Part shown: positions 45,181 to 56,051 of the stretch, piece after piece
How positions within the stretch are numbered: position 1 is the stretch's first letter
Layout of the letters: the number at the start of each line of letters is the position of its first letter
From: Hygrocybe punicea
Taxonomy: Eukaryota; Basidiomycota; Agaricomycetes; Agaricales; Hygrophoraceae
DNA length: 64,000 bases
Assembly: GCA_963556145.1 (NCBI GenBank)
Contig: OY744468.1
Coordinates: 6,572,001-6,636,000, forward strand
Reading direction: 5' to 3'
Notes under the pieces: generated by a model
Database searches by the model: none
What the model saw: only the letters and a program-made list of their open reading frames with translations
Told to the model about the DNA's origin: nothing
Program-made: the position numbers and the translations under genes

Positions 45181-46326
45181 TGAGATGTCATGGTTGCCAT
45201 TTAAGTCACCTAGTCAATTTTATTATATCCCTTACACATCTTTAGGTCAATTCACAATACCGCCTCTGCTTACAGTCTTGCAGGCTGTTAGATCCCGATT
45301 GCTCATGAAACAGAGTGGGTTTTTTCTGCTCATCATCTTTAAGTTAGTACTGATAGGCTATGTAACCAGTGAGAGATGCCCTCCAACATGTGATGCCCAG
45401 CCACAACAACAACACTTCTTATGTCCCTCTAAGTGAGTCTGGCTATGTTGCTGTGTCATCACGCCTCGGTCAAAGTTAAGTTCATCCAGAGTCTCAACTC
45501 CATTGTTGTAAGGGCCACCTTAGGTCAAGGACCTCACTCAAGCTAATTGGGATCCAAAGATAAATATATAACAAGGGAAGATATCTATTGTACAACCAAC
45601 TTAATGGGGATCCAAAGAGAAAGGCTAAGGAGCCCCAGTAGGGTGGCAGAAAATAATATGATGCCACTCCAGGAAAAGCTGCAACTATATAGTACCAAAT
45701 AACAAGGGTAAAGATTATGAGTAAAGGAGTGGGATGTAGCATGTATGTACACATAGATAGAAATAACAATATGCATATGAAAGAGTGAAGGTTGGATCAA
45801 GAGGGTGAGAGTGTGAGAACTGGAACCAGTACTGAAATCATCCAGAGGTTGAATACTGTTCAGAACTGGAAATGGTTCCAATGGTGCTGAACTGGAACCG
45901 GAACTGGGTGTCCCCTTACAGTTGTTTCATAATCTTGGTTGGATTGATTACATCTTCTAGATGGCTCGTCCTATTACATTCACCCTATGCTAAGTGTGAC
46001 AACCAACATCAATCTGCGCAACACAAAAAGGCTCGAGGCTGTCTCAGCATTCTTGGACCGTAAGGATGCAGGTGTCTTGATGGCTACCAGCACCAGCACC
46101 TACACAAGCAGGTACTGGCAGTGATGGCAGTGGTAACTAGTGTGGTCACATCATGCTGTGACTTATCCCGTGTCAGACCGGCCAACCGAGGTTGACAATG
46201 TTCTGTTTGGGATGGGCCAGCTAATCTGGGCCGACAAAATAATATTGTCAGGTACCTGACGGGGCAACTCAGGAATGTCATAGTGCTGGTGTTAGATGGG
46301 TGGGCCGAGGTTTGAGCCAGAATAGT

Positions 46327-46770
46327 GTTATCCATGTGAGACCGTTGGGCCAAAGTTCTATGGGGGAATTGTTACCCATATGAGACCGATCATCACTGAT
46401 GGGCCAAGGTTCTGCTGGGGTATTGTTACCCAACTCACACTGTTGGGCCGAGTTTGTGCTGGGGTATTGTTAACCATCTCAGACCATTGGGCCAAGGTTC
46501 TTTGGAAGTATTGTTACCTGTCTCAGACCGTTGGGCCGAGTTTCTGCTGAGGTATTGTTACCTGTCTCAGACCGATGGGCTGAGGTTCTATGGGGGTATT
46601 GTTACCTGTCTCAGACCATTGGGCCGAGGTTCTATGGGGATATTGTTACCTGTCTCAGACCGTTGGGCTGAGGTTCTTCAGAAGTATTGTTACCTGTCTC
46701 AGACCATTGGGCCGAGTTTCTGCTGGGGTATTGTTACCCATCTCAGACCATTGAGCCGAGGTTCACAATA
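46327..46770. repeat. 44-bp minisatellite, about 10 copies
   Basis: The unit contains TATTGTTACC, TCAGACC and TGGGCCGAGGTTC, then a variable TATGGGG or TGCTGGG. Copies differ by a few bases, and one near 46390 carries an insertion of about ten bases. The unit length is not a multiple of three, so the open frame through it cycles all phases and is not a gene. Confidence 0.9.
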
Positions 46771-48041
46771 GTAATAATATTCATTGGCTGACAATTGGAC
46801 AAACACCCCTCCAAATTTCGTCCAGCCTCGGTATCTCAGCAAGAGCATAAACATCATCTTCAGCAATGAAATTGGCGTTGGCAATGGCATTGGTGTTGGA
46901 TCGGCATTGGCATTGGCATTGGCGTGTGAATCAGCATTGGTGTTGGCATTGGCATCGGTGTCAGAACCAGCCTCGACCTCGGCTTATGTTTGACCACGTT
47001 CTGACGTGTTTTGGATTGTGGACTCAGTGCCTAACTTGGGAAAGAGCCTTTGCATAGGGCAACTGCAGATAGAGCATTGTAAATCAATCTCCTGATCTCT
47101 AACAAGATTTTGCAGGATCTCATTCATTTGAACCATGGTTGACTTTTAATTATTCATATTGTGTAAGAATCGGCATTGGCATTGGAATTGGTGTCAACAG
47201 CAGCCTCGACCCCGATGTGGGTCTGAATATGTGCACTTGGGAGTAGTGTTATATCTAAGACATGGTGCAAATCAGACTTGGAACTTGTGTACAAAGTAAC
47301 AACACCAGCAATACACATCAGTTTCGATGGCAGCATTGGCATTGGCATCAGCATTGGTGTCAGCACCAGCCTCGACCTCAGCTTATGTTTGACCATGTTC
47401 TGAACCCACTCAGTTGGGTGGTCTTGCACTGAGTACAACATCCATAGTATTTTATGTACAACTTGTTGTAGCAGTAGCCAATTTTGGGCATATCAGAATA
47501 CGCATCACCATCGGAATACACATCATTATCAGCATTCAGCATAACACTCTTCTGATATGGAATTATGAGTCCCTATAAGGGAATCGTTCTATACGGTGGA
47601 TTTTTCAACTCAGGGTCAGACTCTAATTTGCCAAGCCGTGGGAACAATCTTTGCAAACTGTGGGAACAATTTTGAAGCCCTGGGAATAGTTTTGAAACCA
47701 TGTGACTGCTGACTTTGTAACTGTGAGAATTTGGTGTCCCAATAAGCAAGAACAATAAGGCGGCTTGATCACAGGTTCCCAGATCACAGTTGCCAATTTT
47801 GGAATAGGTAGTGTTGCAACGTCTTTGCTTGACAGCTTTATTGACATAACGGACTGCATTGGTAGTGTAATGTGCACCTTTTGAAATATAGATGAGGTGA
47901 ATGGGCTGAACAGTGTTCAGTGTTCAATGAGTTTTCTGGGTATATTTTCTGTGTGGTAGACACAGGATGAACCATATGTGAAATGTGTATCTGCAGATAC
48001 ATATATTTTGCTGGATGCATTGGAATTATGTGTGTGCACCT
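46771..48041. other. TTGGCA-rich repeats, no gene
   Basis: Blocks of ATTGGCATTGGC lie at 46868-46960, 47167-47200 and 47333-47365. The first and third are followed by the same segment (CAGCCTCGACCTC then GGCTTATGTTTGACCA, or its GCTTATG variant), so a unit of about 80-100 bp has been duplicated some 440 bp apart. No coding sequence. Confidence 0.6.
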
Positions 48042-48840
48042 TGAATCTGAGGCATTGATTTTGCCAAAACAATTATAAGAACAATGTATTCGGTGTATCT
48101 GTGATATAGCTACAAGTACAATGTGTATTAGAATTACTAATAATGCAAGCAGTGGGTACTTGTCGAACAGGCTGAACAGTGTTCGACAGTGTTCGGCCAG
48201 TGTCCCAGTTTCAATCTGCAGCATTGCCTTGTCACAAACAATTGTATGAACATTGTATTCAATGTATCTGTGATGTAGCTACAAGTACAATGAGTATTAG
48301 AATTACTAACAATTCAAGCAGTGGGTACTTGTCGAACAGGTCGAACACTGTTCGACAAGTGTTCGGCAGGTGTCCCAGCTTTGATCCGGGGCATTGTCCT
48401 CACAGAAACAATTGTATAAGCAACATACTGGATGTATCTGTGATGTAGCTACATGTACTATGTGCATTAGAATTATTAATAATGCAAATAGAGAATACTT
48501 GTCGAACAGGCCGAACACTGTTCGACAAGTGTTTGGCAGCTGTCTCAGGATTACCCTGCAGCATTGCATTTGCTGAAACAATTGTACGAACAATATACTG
48601 GATGTATCTGTGATGTAGCAAGATTTAATATGTGCATTGGAATTGTTGATAATGCAAACAGTGAATAATTGTGTGAACAGGCCGGTTCTAACACCGTTTG
48701 ATAAGCATTCAACAGATGTCCCAGCATGAATCTGCAGCATTGCCCTTGCACAAACCATTGTATAAACAACATATCAAACATTTTTGCGATGTATTAAAAT
48801 TTAACGTGTGCTTTGAATATATTAATAATGCAAACAGGAA
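48042..48840. repeat. 170-bp satellite, about 4.5 copies
   Basis: The word TGTCGAACAG starts at 48161, 48330 and 48500, and a diverged form starts at about 48670, a spacing of 169-170 bp. Each unit holds a palindromic core built of CGAACACTGTTCG, then TGTCCCAG, a GCAGCATTG word, GTATCTGTGATGTAGC and TTAATAATGCAA. Divergence increases towards both ends. It is not a CRISPR: there are no unique spacers and the whole unit repeats. Confidence 0.9.
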
Positions 48841-49196
48841 ACTGATGAGGACTTTATATAATTAAATAATACTCAGTTATCTAGTCACTTCTTGAAACCA
48901 TTTGTGTTGTTATTTCACTTGTGAACGTATTGCAGAAAATAATATCATATAAAATTGGTATTCATGGATTATGATGTGTGATTGCAAACATGTGAGTGTA
49001 CGACGTAATGATAATGGATGTCAATCGGTTTCATTCATCCTGAGGTTTGTCAAACGTCTTCGGGTTTCTATGACATCTTCACCATCATCTGTCAACTGGA
49101 CATAACCCACATTACGTTTGATATTAATCCTGGTCATTGTATTGAGAGCAGGATGAGGTGCCTTCATTCGACCTATCGTTGCATTCTGGATGTACA
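48841..49196. other. Nothing recognised
   Basis: AT-rich unique sequence between the satellite and the end of the next minus-strand gene. Confidence 0.4.
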
Positions 49197-50041
49197 TTAG
49201 TTATTATTCATTGAATTATTAGATATGTCTGGTACCTCAGTAAACTCGCTGTTGACCAGCGCTAATGAGCGCAGATTGAGTATCATCTTAAATTTGTCGT
49301 TCTTGACTGAAACCGCCGATACCATCATCTGGACTTCTACAATGTCACCAATCCTGAAGCAAGTTGGACTGGCAGGTACAAAGCTGTCATCTATATCATT
49401 ATCAATGGTCAAACTATTGTTGTGCTGAGCACTCACCAATGCCGGCCTCCGTCTGATGTTAACTTGAAATAAAGGACCTCATTATCCGTCACATGGAAGT
49501 ATCGAGTATTGCTCATGGATGACAGGATACCTTTGGGATCGACGTTGTGTTCGAATGGAATATGGTATGAAACATTGTCATGTCGGCGATCGGTGAAGTA
49601 TCGGGTGCCAATAGATAATGCAGTGTATTCGATATAGGTGGATGACGTGAAGTCCAGCATTGCACGTTCTGGGAAAGTACGGGCCAGTTTCTGATGTAAG
49701 ATGCGGAGGTTGTCAAGGTACGATTCGAACAGTGGTATGTTGAGACCTGCTATAAGGATGCTCTGACGAAGAAATGGTGTTCGACGTTCGGGTGGTCTGG
49801 AAAATATATGTATATCAATTGTTTACGATTTATGTGATGGAACAATATACCTGCTGGTGATTGGTGGTAGGTCTTTGGCCACCAATATCGCCTGTAAGCT
49901 TAAGACAAGTTCTTCATGCTCGGTGGTATCAGTACTCAGCCCTGTAAGTTTCCAGCAATTTGGTGAGTCATTATGAACTACATTGATATTCGAAATCTGC
50001 AAATGTAATGAAACACAGCATACATCGTAAAATTTGAACAT
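49197..50041 (-). pseudogene. Agaricomycete repeat-associated protein, family unknown
   Basis: Minus-strand exons in order are a segment with CWKLTGLSTDTTEHEELVLSLQ ending near 49850, and a segment with RQSILIAGLNIPLFESYLDNL then STYIEYTALSIGTRYF and VDPKGILSSM ending near 49440. The last is CFRIGDIVEVQMMVSAV to SLALVNSEF, with a stop at 49197. Introns of 45-65 bp separate them. I recall this set as a multi-copy mushroom family of unknown function whose last exon has an OB-like strand pattern. No lesion was seen in these exons. The N-terminal exons beyond 50041 were not found, so it may be truncated. Confidence 0.45.
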
Positions 50042-50984
50042 ACATTTGTAGCATTGGCGAGTTGACTGTCATCATTGTCCATCCGTGTCGATATGAGATT
50101 ACTTAAATGTTCAGCTGTAAAGTAGAGTTGAATGTATGAATGCCTTCAGTGGTATATGGACTGACATGCGCTTTTGAAATTGTAATAGGTGTCCATTTGC
50201 AAAGTGGAAGTGGGATTTATAATTCAAATGCAATTTTTGACTGTTTTATCATGAATCGTTTTCGATCATCATCGAGATTATGGCAGTGCATCATGTTCAT
50301 CCTCCATGAACTTGTGATGTCTGTATGGTGTTTGCATTCTTGTGTTGCAGATCTTCTCAATAGATTCTTATTGTTTTTCTCCATTTTATAGGACAGGATA
50401 TACATCGACAGCTATCGTAATGCTTGACCTCCTTATTGTACAGCATTAAAAGGAAACCCCTATCCATTCAGAATGATTTGTTTCCGATGCAACTGTCAGT
50501 ATAGTTGATCCGATGTTTGTATTTGTTTGGAAATGAGTAAATATGTCACATAAACTTCTATTTCCGATTTGGCTGTGTTATGATCTTATGATCAGTTCCA
50601 TGTGGTGACAGCTGTTCTACATTCCAAAATCCTAATTAGACTTAGTGTTTGATTATTCTCCATACCAGTAATCCATATCCATGTTGTTGGATGATGCTGA
50701 GCGTAACAGCTGGTCAATCATGGGTTCTACATCATGGGGAATGTCCCTGATTCTTTTCATTTTTATGGCGCTATGATCCGAATAGTTCTCCTTCAAACCA
50801 TCAACAGATGTAGTTTTCATACCTGCCGGTGTGATCTCCATAAACAAGTTCTTTATTGTATTCGATCTGTCTCAGTGTACTTAAATAGCGATGAGAGCGC
50901 AATGGTATCGTCCACATCCGACCCTTCATTCATCTACGATATCTCGCACAGATTTATTCCTTGCCCTAAAGCTCTTATCTTTGC
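50042..50984. other. No firm gene
   Basis: A short minus frame at 50653-50847 (MKRIRDIPHDVEPMIDQLL) may be an exon of the preceding gene, but no joining splice sites are clear. The rest is AT-rich. Confidence 0.35.
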
Positions 50985-53006
50985 AATGGCCCCTAAGAAG
51001 TCTGTGAATGTGAAGACTCAGTCCAAAGCTCGATCAAGCGCCGTTTCATATGTATATTTATTTTCATGTATTGCTGCTCGTTCTGAATAAAGGTCATACT
51101 GTTGTTTCTAGGAAGGGTAAGAAGGTCACCACCACCAAGCTTGTCGATGATGAAGTGTACGTGTTTATTCCAATATTCTGATTCATCCACCATGACTAAG
51201 CCACCAGTAGTATTGCCAACTCCAAAGACGAAGACGTTATTAGTGTTCATAGCGTCGCTAGCATTGCCAAACCCGTCTCGTCTATGAGGTGTGTCTCATG
51301 AATTGTATTTTCAGATACTAGTGATTTACTTCAGTAATATAGGCGGTCCAGGAAGACCACCAATAGAGCAAGGTTTGCAAGTTCAATTTATACTGTTCAT
51401 GCAAACTAATATTCTTTATATTCAGCAGTAAAAGGCGGCATGCTTCAGAGGAAGACGAAGACAGGTCAGTAGCTCTAAATAATGTCTTTTATATTTGTGT
51501 ATTCTTTAATCGCTTTACATAGTAAATTCTCTTCTCCATCGAAGAAGACAAAGTCAAACCAGCATCAATTACATGATGAGGATGACGACAGCGACGAAAC
51601 ATTCATGTGAGTTGGAAATTGAATAATTGGTCATATGTTAGACATGTCGTAGGCCTATTGCAAAACTCGAATTCGGTTCTAAGAAATCAAATGCAGATAA
51701 TGGTCTTCGGTATGATACTTCATATGATTCTTGTCCTTCATATATTAATAAATGATCAGCAACTCTGATACATCTGTCAAAACCATGAAGGCAATTTCCT
51801 CCAAAGTCACAAAGACTACCCGTCTTCGTGATATCAGTGACGACAATGTTTCCAGTAGCGATGATGGAGCTGTGACATATGCACAACACCAAATCACCAG
51901 GTACATTACATCTCTCTATTATTTTTTTAATTGATGCCCCTGCTTTAGTATATGGTCTCCAAACACGGATGAGTCCGACATTGGTACAAGAGACCCTCAG
52001 TTGGTCGATACATATAAGGACTGTGTCAACATTAAGTAACTATTCGGTTTTATCTTCTTAAGCAATGCTTAATATTGAATAGGGCAGCGGCCATGGTATC
52101 TTGGTCTAGTGCTATAGGGAATGGCAATCCTCAGTACAAGCGATGTTATCAGCAACATTCGCAAGGTCAACCAAAAGTAAGCTGTCAGCTAGGACTTTAT
52201 GGTTAAAGACAATTCACATCGCATAACAGTTTGCTGTTTTCCGCAGTGACCTTTGTTCGATCTGGCAAGTACTCGAATCTTTCTTGTGACGATCCCGCCA
52301 ATATCTCTACTGGAGCATTTGGGCGTAGTTTCTTCCACTCCGTTGCTGGTGCCATCCCAACGATCTTCACTTCTGTCATTCTAGTCGATTCATGTTCCTT
52401 GATGAGCCAAAAGTTGGTGGGAACACGAAACCGATCAAAGTCATCCAAGGGGCTTTACTCTCAGGAGAATGGGAGCGGTATGTTGGCGCCATTGGAATGG
52501 TCACTGGTGAGGCGGAATTTCGTGCACAACTATATAAGGACTTTCTGTCCTTCTCAACGACAGCGGCAAGTGGGATGGATGGATCTCCTAGCAGTGAGTA
52601 TACATTCAATGCTCTGTTATCAATCCTTACTCATATTCAATAGAAGCTTCCTCTTCGAAATTCGTGCAGTCTAGTCCTTTTACTTGACGTCCCGCTCCAT
52701 CTTACCAAAAGACTGCGCTGTCATTCCATGACATTGGTTAGTTTTATTCTCTCTCACACAATGTCCTTGGTTTCGTTTTTGATGCCTGTATTCATAGTCC
52801 CAATCTATGATGCCCGGAAAGTTAAAACGGACTTTACCGACACCCTCAAAATACTTCAGAAACTCCCCCACTTTCCAGGCGATGTTCCTGCAGAATCGTG
52901 CGTTGTGGTCGGCCACACGATCAATACCTTCAAACGCTCTGATGATTTGTTGAAGAGTATTTCCCTAAATGTGCAGTGGGTGATGGTATTGGGCGTCTCT
53001 CATTAA
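50985..53006 (+). pseudogene. Agaricomycete multi-copy gene with many short exons (broken)
   Basis: ATG 50985 begins a basic leader (MAPKKSVNVKTQSKAR). Short Lys/Ser/Asp-rich exons follow (for example SPSKKTKSNQHQLHDEDDDS near 51540-51600). The conserved part has FVRSGKYSNLSCDDPANIS at 52251 and GEWERYVGAIGMVTGEAEFR at 52465. The terminal exon with PAESCVVVGHTINTF and ISLNVQWVMVLGV ends at 53006. A shift of frame lies near 52395, between VILVDS and FLDEPKV. The family is common in mushroom genomes, of unknown function, and often lies beside the family seen at 49197-50041. The role is not inferable. Confidence 0.45.
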
Positions 53007-53220
53007 CTTGTCGTCTTTCTCGTCATGAAACTAGTGTGCCATGCAGCGTGGCCTATTGCCAATTCTCTTTATGTTGCCTTGAATTTGTAATGTACCTACC
53101 ATTGAAATCAAAGCGTTTCGTGCCTCTCAGACATGAGATCCGATTTGTGACATTTAAAGTTGACTAATGTACAAGTGAAGTTCAAAAATATGAGTATACA
53201 TTTGTAATGTCTACAAGCCA

Positions 53221-53381
53221 TTTATAAAATACCGCAACTACCCATCTTCCCGCACAATATCCCTGCAGGATCCTGTGTCATTGTTGGACACACCATCAAT
53301 ACATTCAAGCGTGTAGATGACATGATGAAGAGCATTTCACTCAATGTGCAATGGGTCATGGTCTTGGGAGTGCCGAAATGA
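53221..53381 (+). pseudogene. Duplicate of the terminal exon of the preceding gene
   Basis: The frame reads PQLPIFPHNIPAGSCVIVGH, then NTFKR and SISLNVQWVMVLGV, ending at 53381. It closely parallels the last exon that ends at 53006, about 375 bp upstream. Only this exon is duplicated. It could be an alternative last exon or a dead copy. Confidence 0.65.
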
Positions 53382-53468
53382 TTGCTCCACTTAGCATCAT
53401 TTATATTTGTATCTTATGTCTGTTTTGTGAAATAAACGCGAACCGATCCATTGACTGTACAGATAATA

Positions 53469-55291
53469 TTACAAATATGAGTATGGACCTTTGATGTCAA
53501 TCAACCATTTATAGAAAACCCCTGCAAAAGTGTCTACTAATGAGCCAATGGGTGCTCGAATGGATTTCGGACCTGACTTCATGTTCGACCAGAGGCTGCA
53601 TGTGTGATAATGTTCCACCTCGTTCACGAAATAGGAGACAGTATCCGTTTTGGAATCCACAATGAGCGATATGTCCATATGGCAAAAAACACTCATCGAT
53701 GGTTTTCCACCAACCATATTGGACTCTATCGCATAAAGCCCTTCGTAGGTCTTTTGGACAAAGTCGAAGAACTTGTTTCTGCCTTGCTCTCGAATAGAAA
53801 TGGCGCCCCTGTCCGGATTGCACGCCACCGTCTTCAATAGAGTCCCCTGCATTTGAAATATTCTGACAAAGTTAAGACAATCATGCATATGATATGACAA
53901 GTGAAAATGAAGGGCACTCACCTTAACTCATCCAAGGTATAGAAACTTGAGATGATATCCCACTTCCAGGACTTGCTTTCCTTGTCGTACAGGGTGTGCA
54001 CCGTATACACGACCTTTCCACCAACTAGAAACACACGCCATTCGCCCATCTTACTCAGTGGTTCGATGTACATTTGCCCAAACCAACGTGAACCTGGAAC
54101 CTCACAGTTATTGCGCATGTATTCCCAATTTCGCTCGGCGTCGCCAGGTAATAGGACGTGATGACCAGTGTCGCTGTGTGTCCGTTTCAAGACAATATTC
54201 GGTGGGAATTGGTCGCCATCGTTTAATAATTTTGCTTGAGGGCGTATCATATGCGTTACATTCAAAGCGACATGAAGCAAGTTTTAATTTTGTATCCATT
54301 TTGAATGGACCGTGTTCATCTGCTTCGGAGGCGGCCAGATGTGTGCCATTCGACAGAGTTTGTCCATGCCAGTCATGAAAATCGACACATTTTCCAGTGT
54401 CAATCCGTATTGGTTACCGCTGTCAAGACATCAGTATAATGCAGCGAAAACGGAGCAGAATTAATTAAAGCGATGTCAATCTTACATGTATGACATTCCC
54501 ATATCCACACCACCAAATACACAATCTGCCGATGCGAACTTTTGCCATGTATCGCCTTTGTCTTGATGGCGAAGTATTGCATGAAGGAACTCGGGCCAAA
54601 ATATGTATTTGACATTGAAGCGCCGGGCTCCATCCTCATGATGTAGTCGCATTCCGATATAAACCTGTTTGTTGTGAAATACGTTTCAGTATCAACAATC
54701 CACAAATTAAACAATAGACATTACCCATTCTTGAATACATGCTGAATAGCGACTCTTGTATGACTTGATGATATGGACGTAACCATCAAGATGGGCAATG
54801 GTATCGAGTTCGATGTCGGATATGGTCGTGGTGACGAATGCAAGATCGTTAATGGCTGCGGCTTTGCTCGCGATACAAGTTGTTGGGTCAAGGATAAAAA
54901 GGATTTTGAAAACACAGCCGTCATTGTTGCTTAATGTGGTTATACGGCGTTCATTGTTGCTTACGGTGGTTGGCGGTTCCGTTTCACAGTCAGATGATGT
55001 TTCCATCTCAGAGTCAGATGATAGCCTTTTGCGTGGAAGGAGATCAAGTTCCGCGGCCATCGCATTGCGGACACCCTGCGAATTTTCACGTATGTTGCGA
55101 CCAAGACATACCGACTGCAGACAAATTCCAGACGAAACGCATTTGGGATGTTGGTGTGCGGATCCGACATGTCTTTGGCAGGAGTTGCCTTCCTTCTTCC
55201 ACAAAAGACATTTTGTTTTTGGAGAGTCGCATTTTCGACCAGGGCAGATGTGCATGCAAAGTTCATAACCAAGTTCCTTCTTATATGGCAT
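53469..55291 (-). pseudogene. Agaricomycete multi-copy protein with ATP-grasp-like words (probably broken)
   Basis: Blocks in minus order are an acidic Ser-rich N-terminus (AAELDLLPRKRLSSDSEMET) with SYKSRYSACIQEW near 54730, and ECDYIMRMEPGASMSNTYF near 54620. Then comes NIVLKRTHSDTGHHVLLPG with GEWRVFLVGGKVVYTVHT near 54050-54220. An intron (donor GTGAGT at about 53920) and a last exon ending at 53469 follow. The Lys-Arg, Glu-Trp-Arg and Gly-Gly-Lys words recall ATP-grasp enzymes, but I cannot trace the full fold. The block upstream of 54280 is preceded by a stop in phase, so a frameshift or unseen intron is needed. Function unknown. Confidence 0.4.
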
Positions 55292-56051
55292 GTTTGTGGA
55301 CCTAGGCAGGATTTCGGATGGGTGGTATGAGGAACAGACACAGATATCATTAATACATCAATACCTTAATGATTGATTACTTTCAGGGTGGTTGATAGCG
55401 GGTGGTGACGATTCCACAAACCTTCTAATTATAAGACGTCGGAATTATGTCACCTGACAAGAGTGGCAATGATAAAACAACGAACACGTGCCAAACACGT
55501 TGATCAGCAATGGAATCATTTAAATGTCTTGAAAGAGCAATATCCACCGAACAGATCAGACGTGTTCGGTGTGTTCGGTGTAGTATATCTAGTTGTACAT
55601 TGACATCCACCAAACATGTCCGGTGACCGAACACACCAAACAACATGTTTGTTGTAGTATATCTAGTCCTTCTACATCCATCCAACAAGTCAGACTTGTT
55701 GTGCTTTTCCGTCAACGGACCAGTCCGTGAATATTCATCGAACAAATTAACTCAATTTATCACCTTACCAACTGAAAAATATTCCATACGCTGCACATGT
55801 CGGTTTTCTGCGTGCAATTACTAGCTTTGGACAACTTCTAAGCTCGAGCCACATCAAAAACATAAATAAATAGATCTGTTGTTTATGCATGCAAAGAAGC
55901 CGAACATGAGGTCGAACATGTGGCGATTGATCTGGTCACGTGGTTGTGACATCTGTATTCATAGTCTGGAGCGTTGAGTAATAAATCCGCCCTTTTCTTT
56001 TGCTCTCAAATCGCCTCACACGTTGACCAAAAAACTTTTATTTCATCTACC
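55292..56051. other. TGTTCGG-rich spacer, no gene
   Basis: The words GTGTTCGGTG, CCGAACACACC and TGTAGTATATCTAGT (twice, at about 55580 and 55653) recur in both orientations. The GTTCG/CGAAC word is shared with the 170-bp satellite at 48 kb. The part after 55900 may be the promoter of the next gene. Confidence 0.45.

Larger units (their letters stand above)
44370..46326. other. Repeat-rich, no gene
   Basis: Contains the CCA microsatellite and CAGCAC array listed separately. It also has a GAACTGGAACC block (45818-45908) like that at 531-655, and two copies of GGGATCCAAAGA at about 45550 and 45610. No coding sequence was recognised. Confidence 0.5.

Noticed and set aside
44582..45200. Val/Leu/Cys/Trp- or Ala/Gly/Val-rich frames on the minus strand and Ala/Pro/Gln-rich ones on the plus strand
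   Set aside because: They are direct translations of the CAGCAC hexamer array.
46454..46771. Repetitive 105-codon frame with LLPVSDRWAE words
   Set aside because: It is the 44-bp minisatellite read in all three phases in turn, not a gene.
48042..48840. Possible CRISPR-like array
   Set aside because: The whole 170-bp unit repeats without unique spacers, the genome is fungal, and there are no associated genes.
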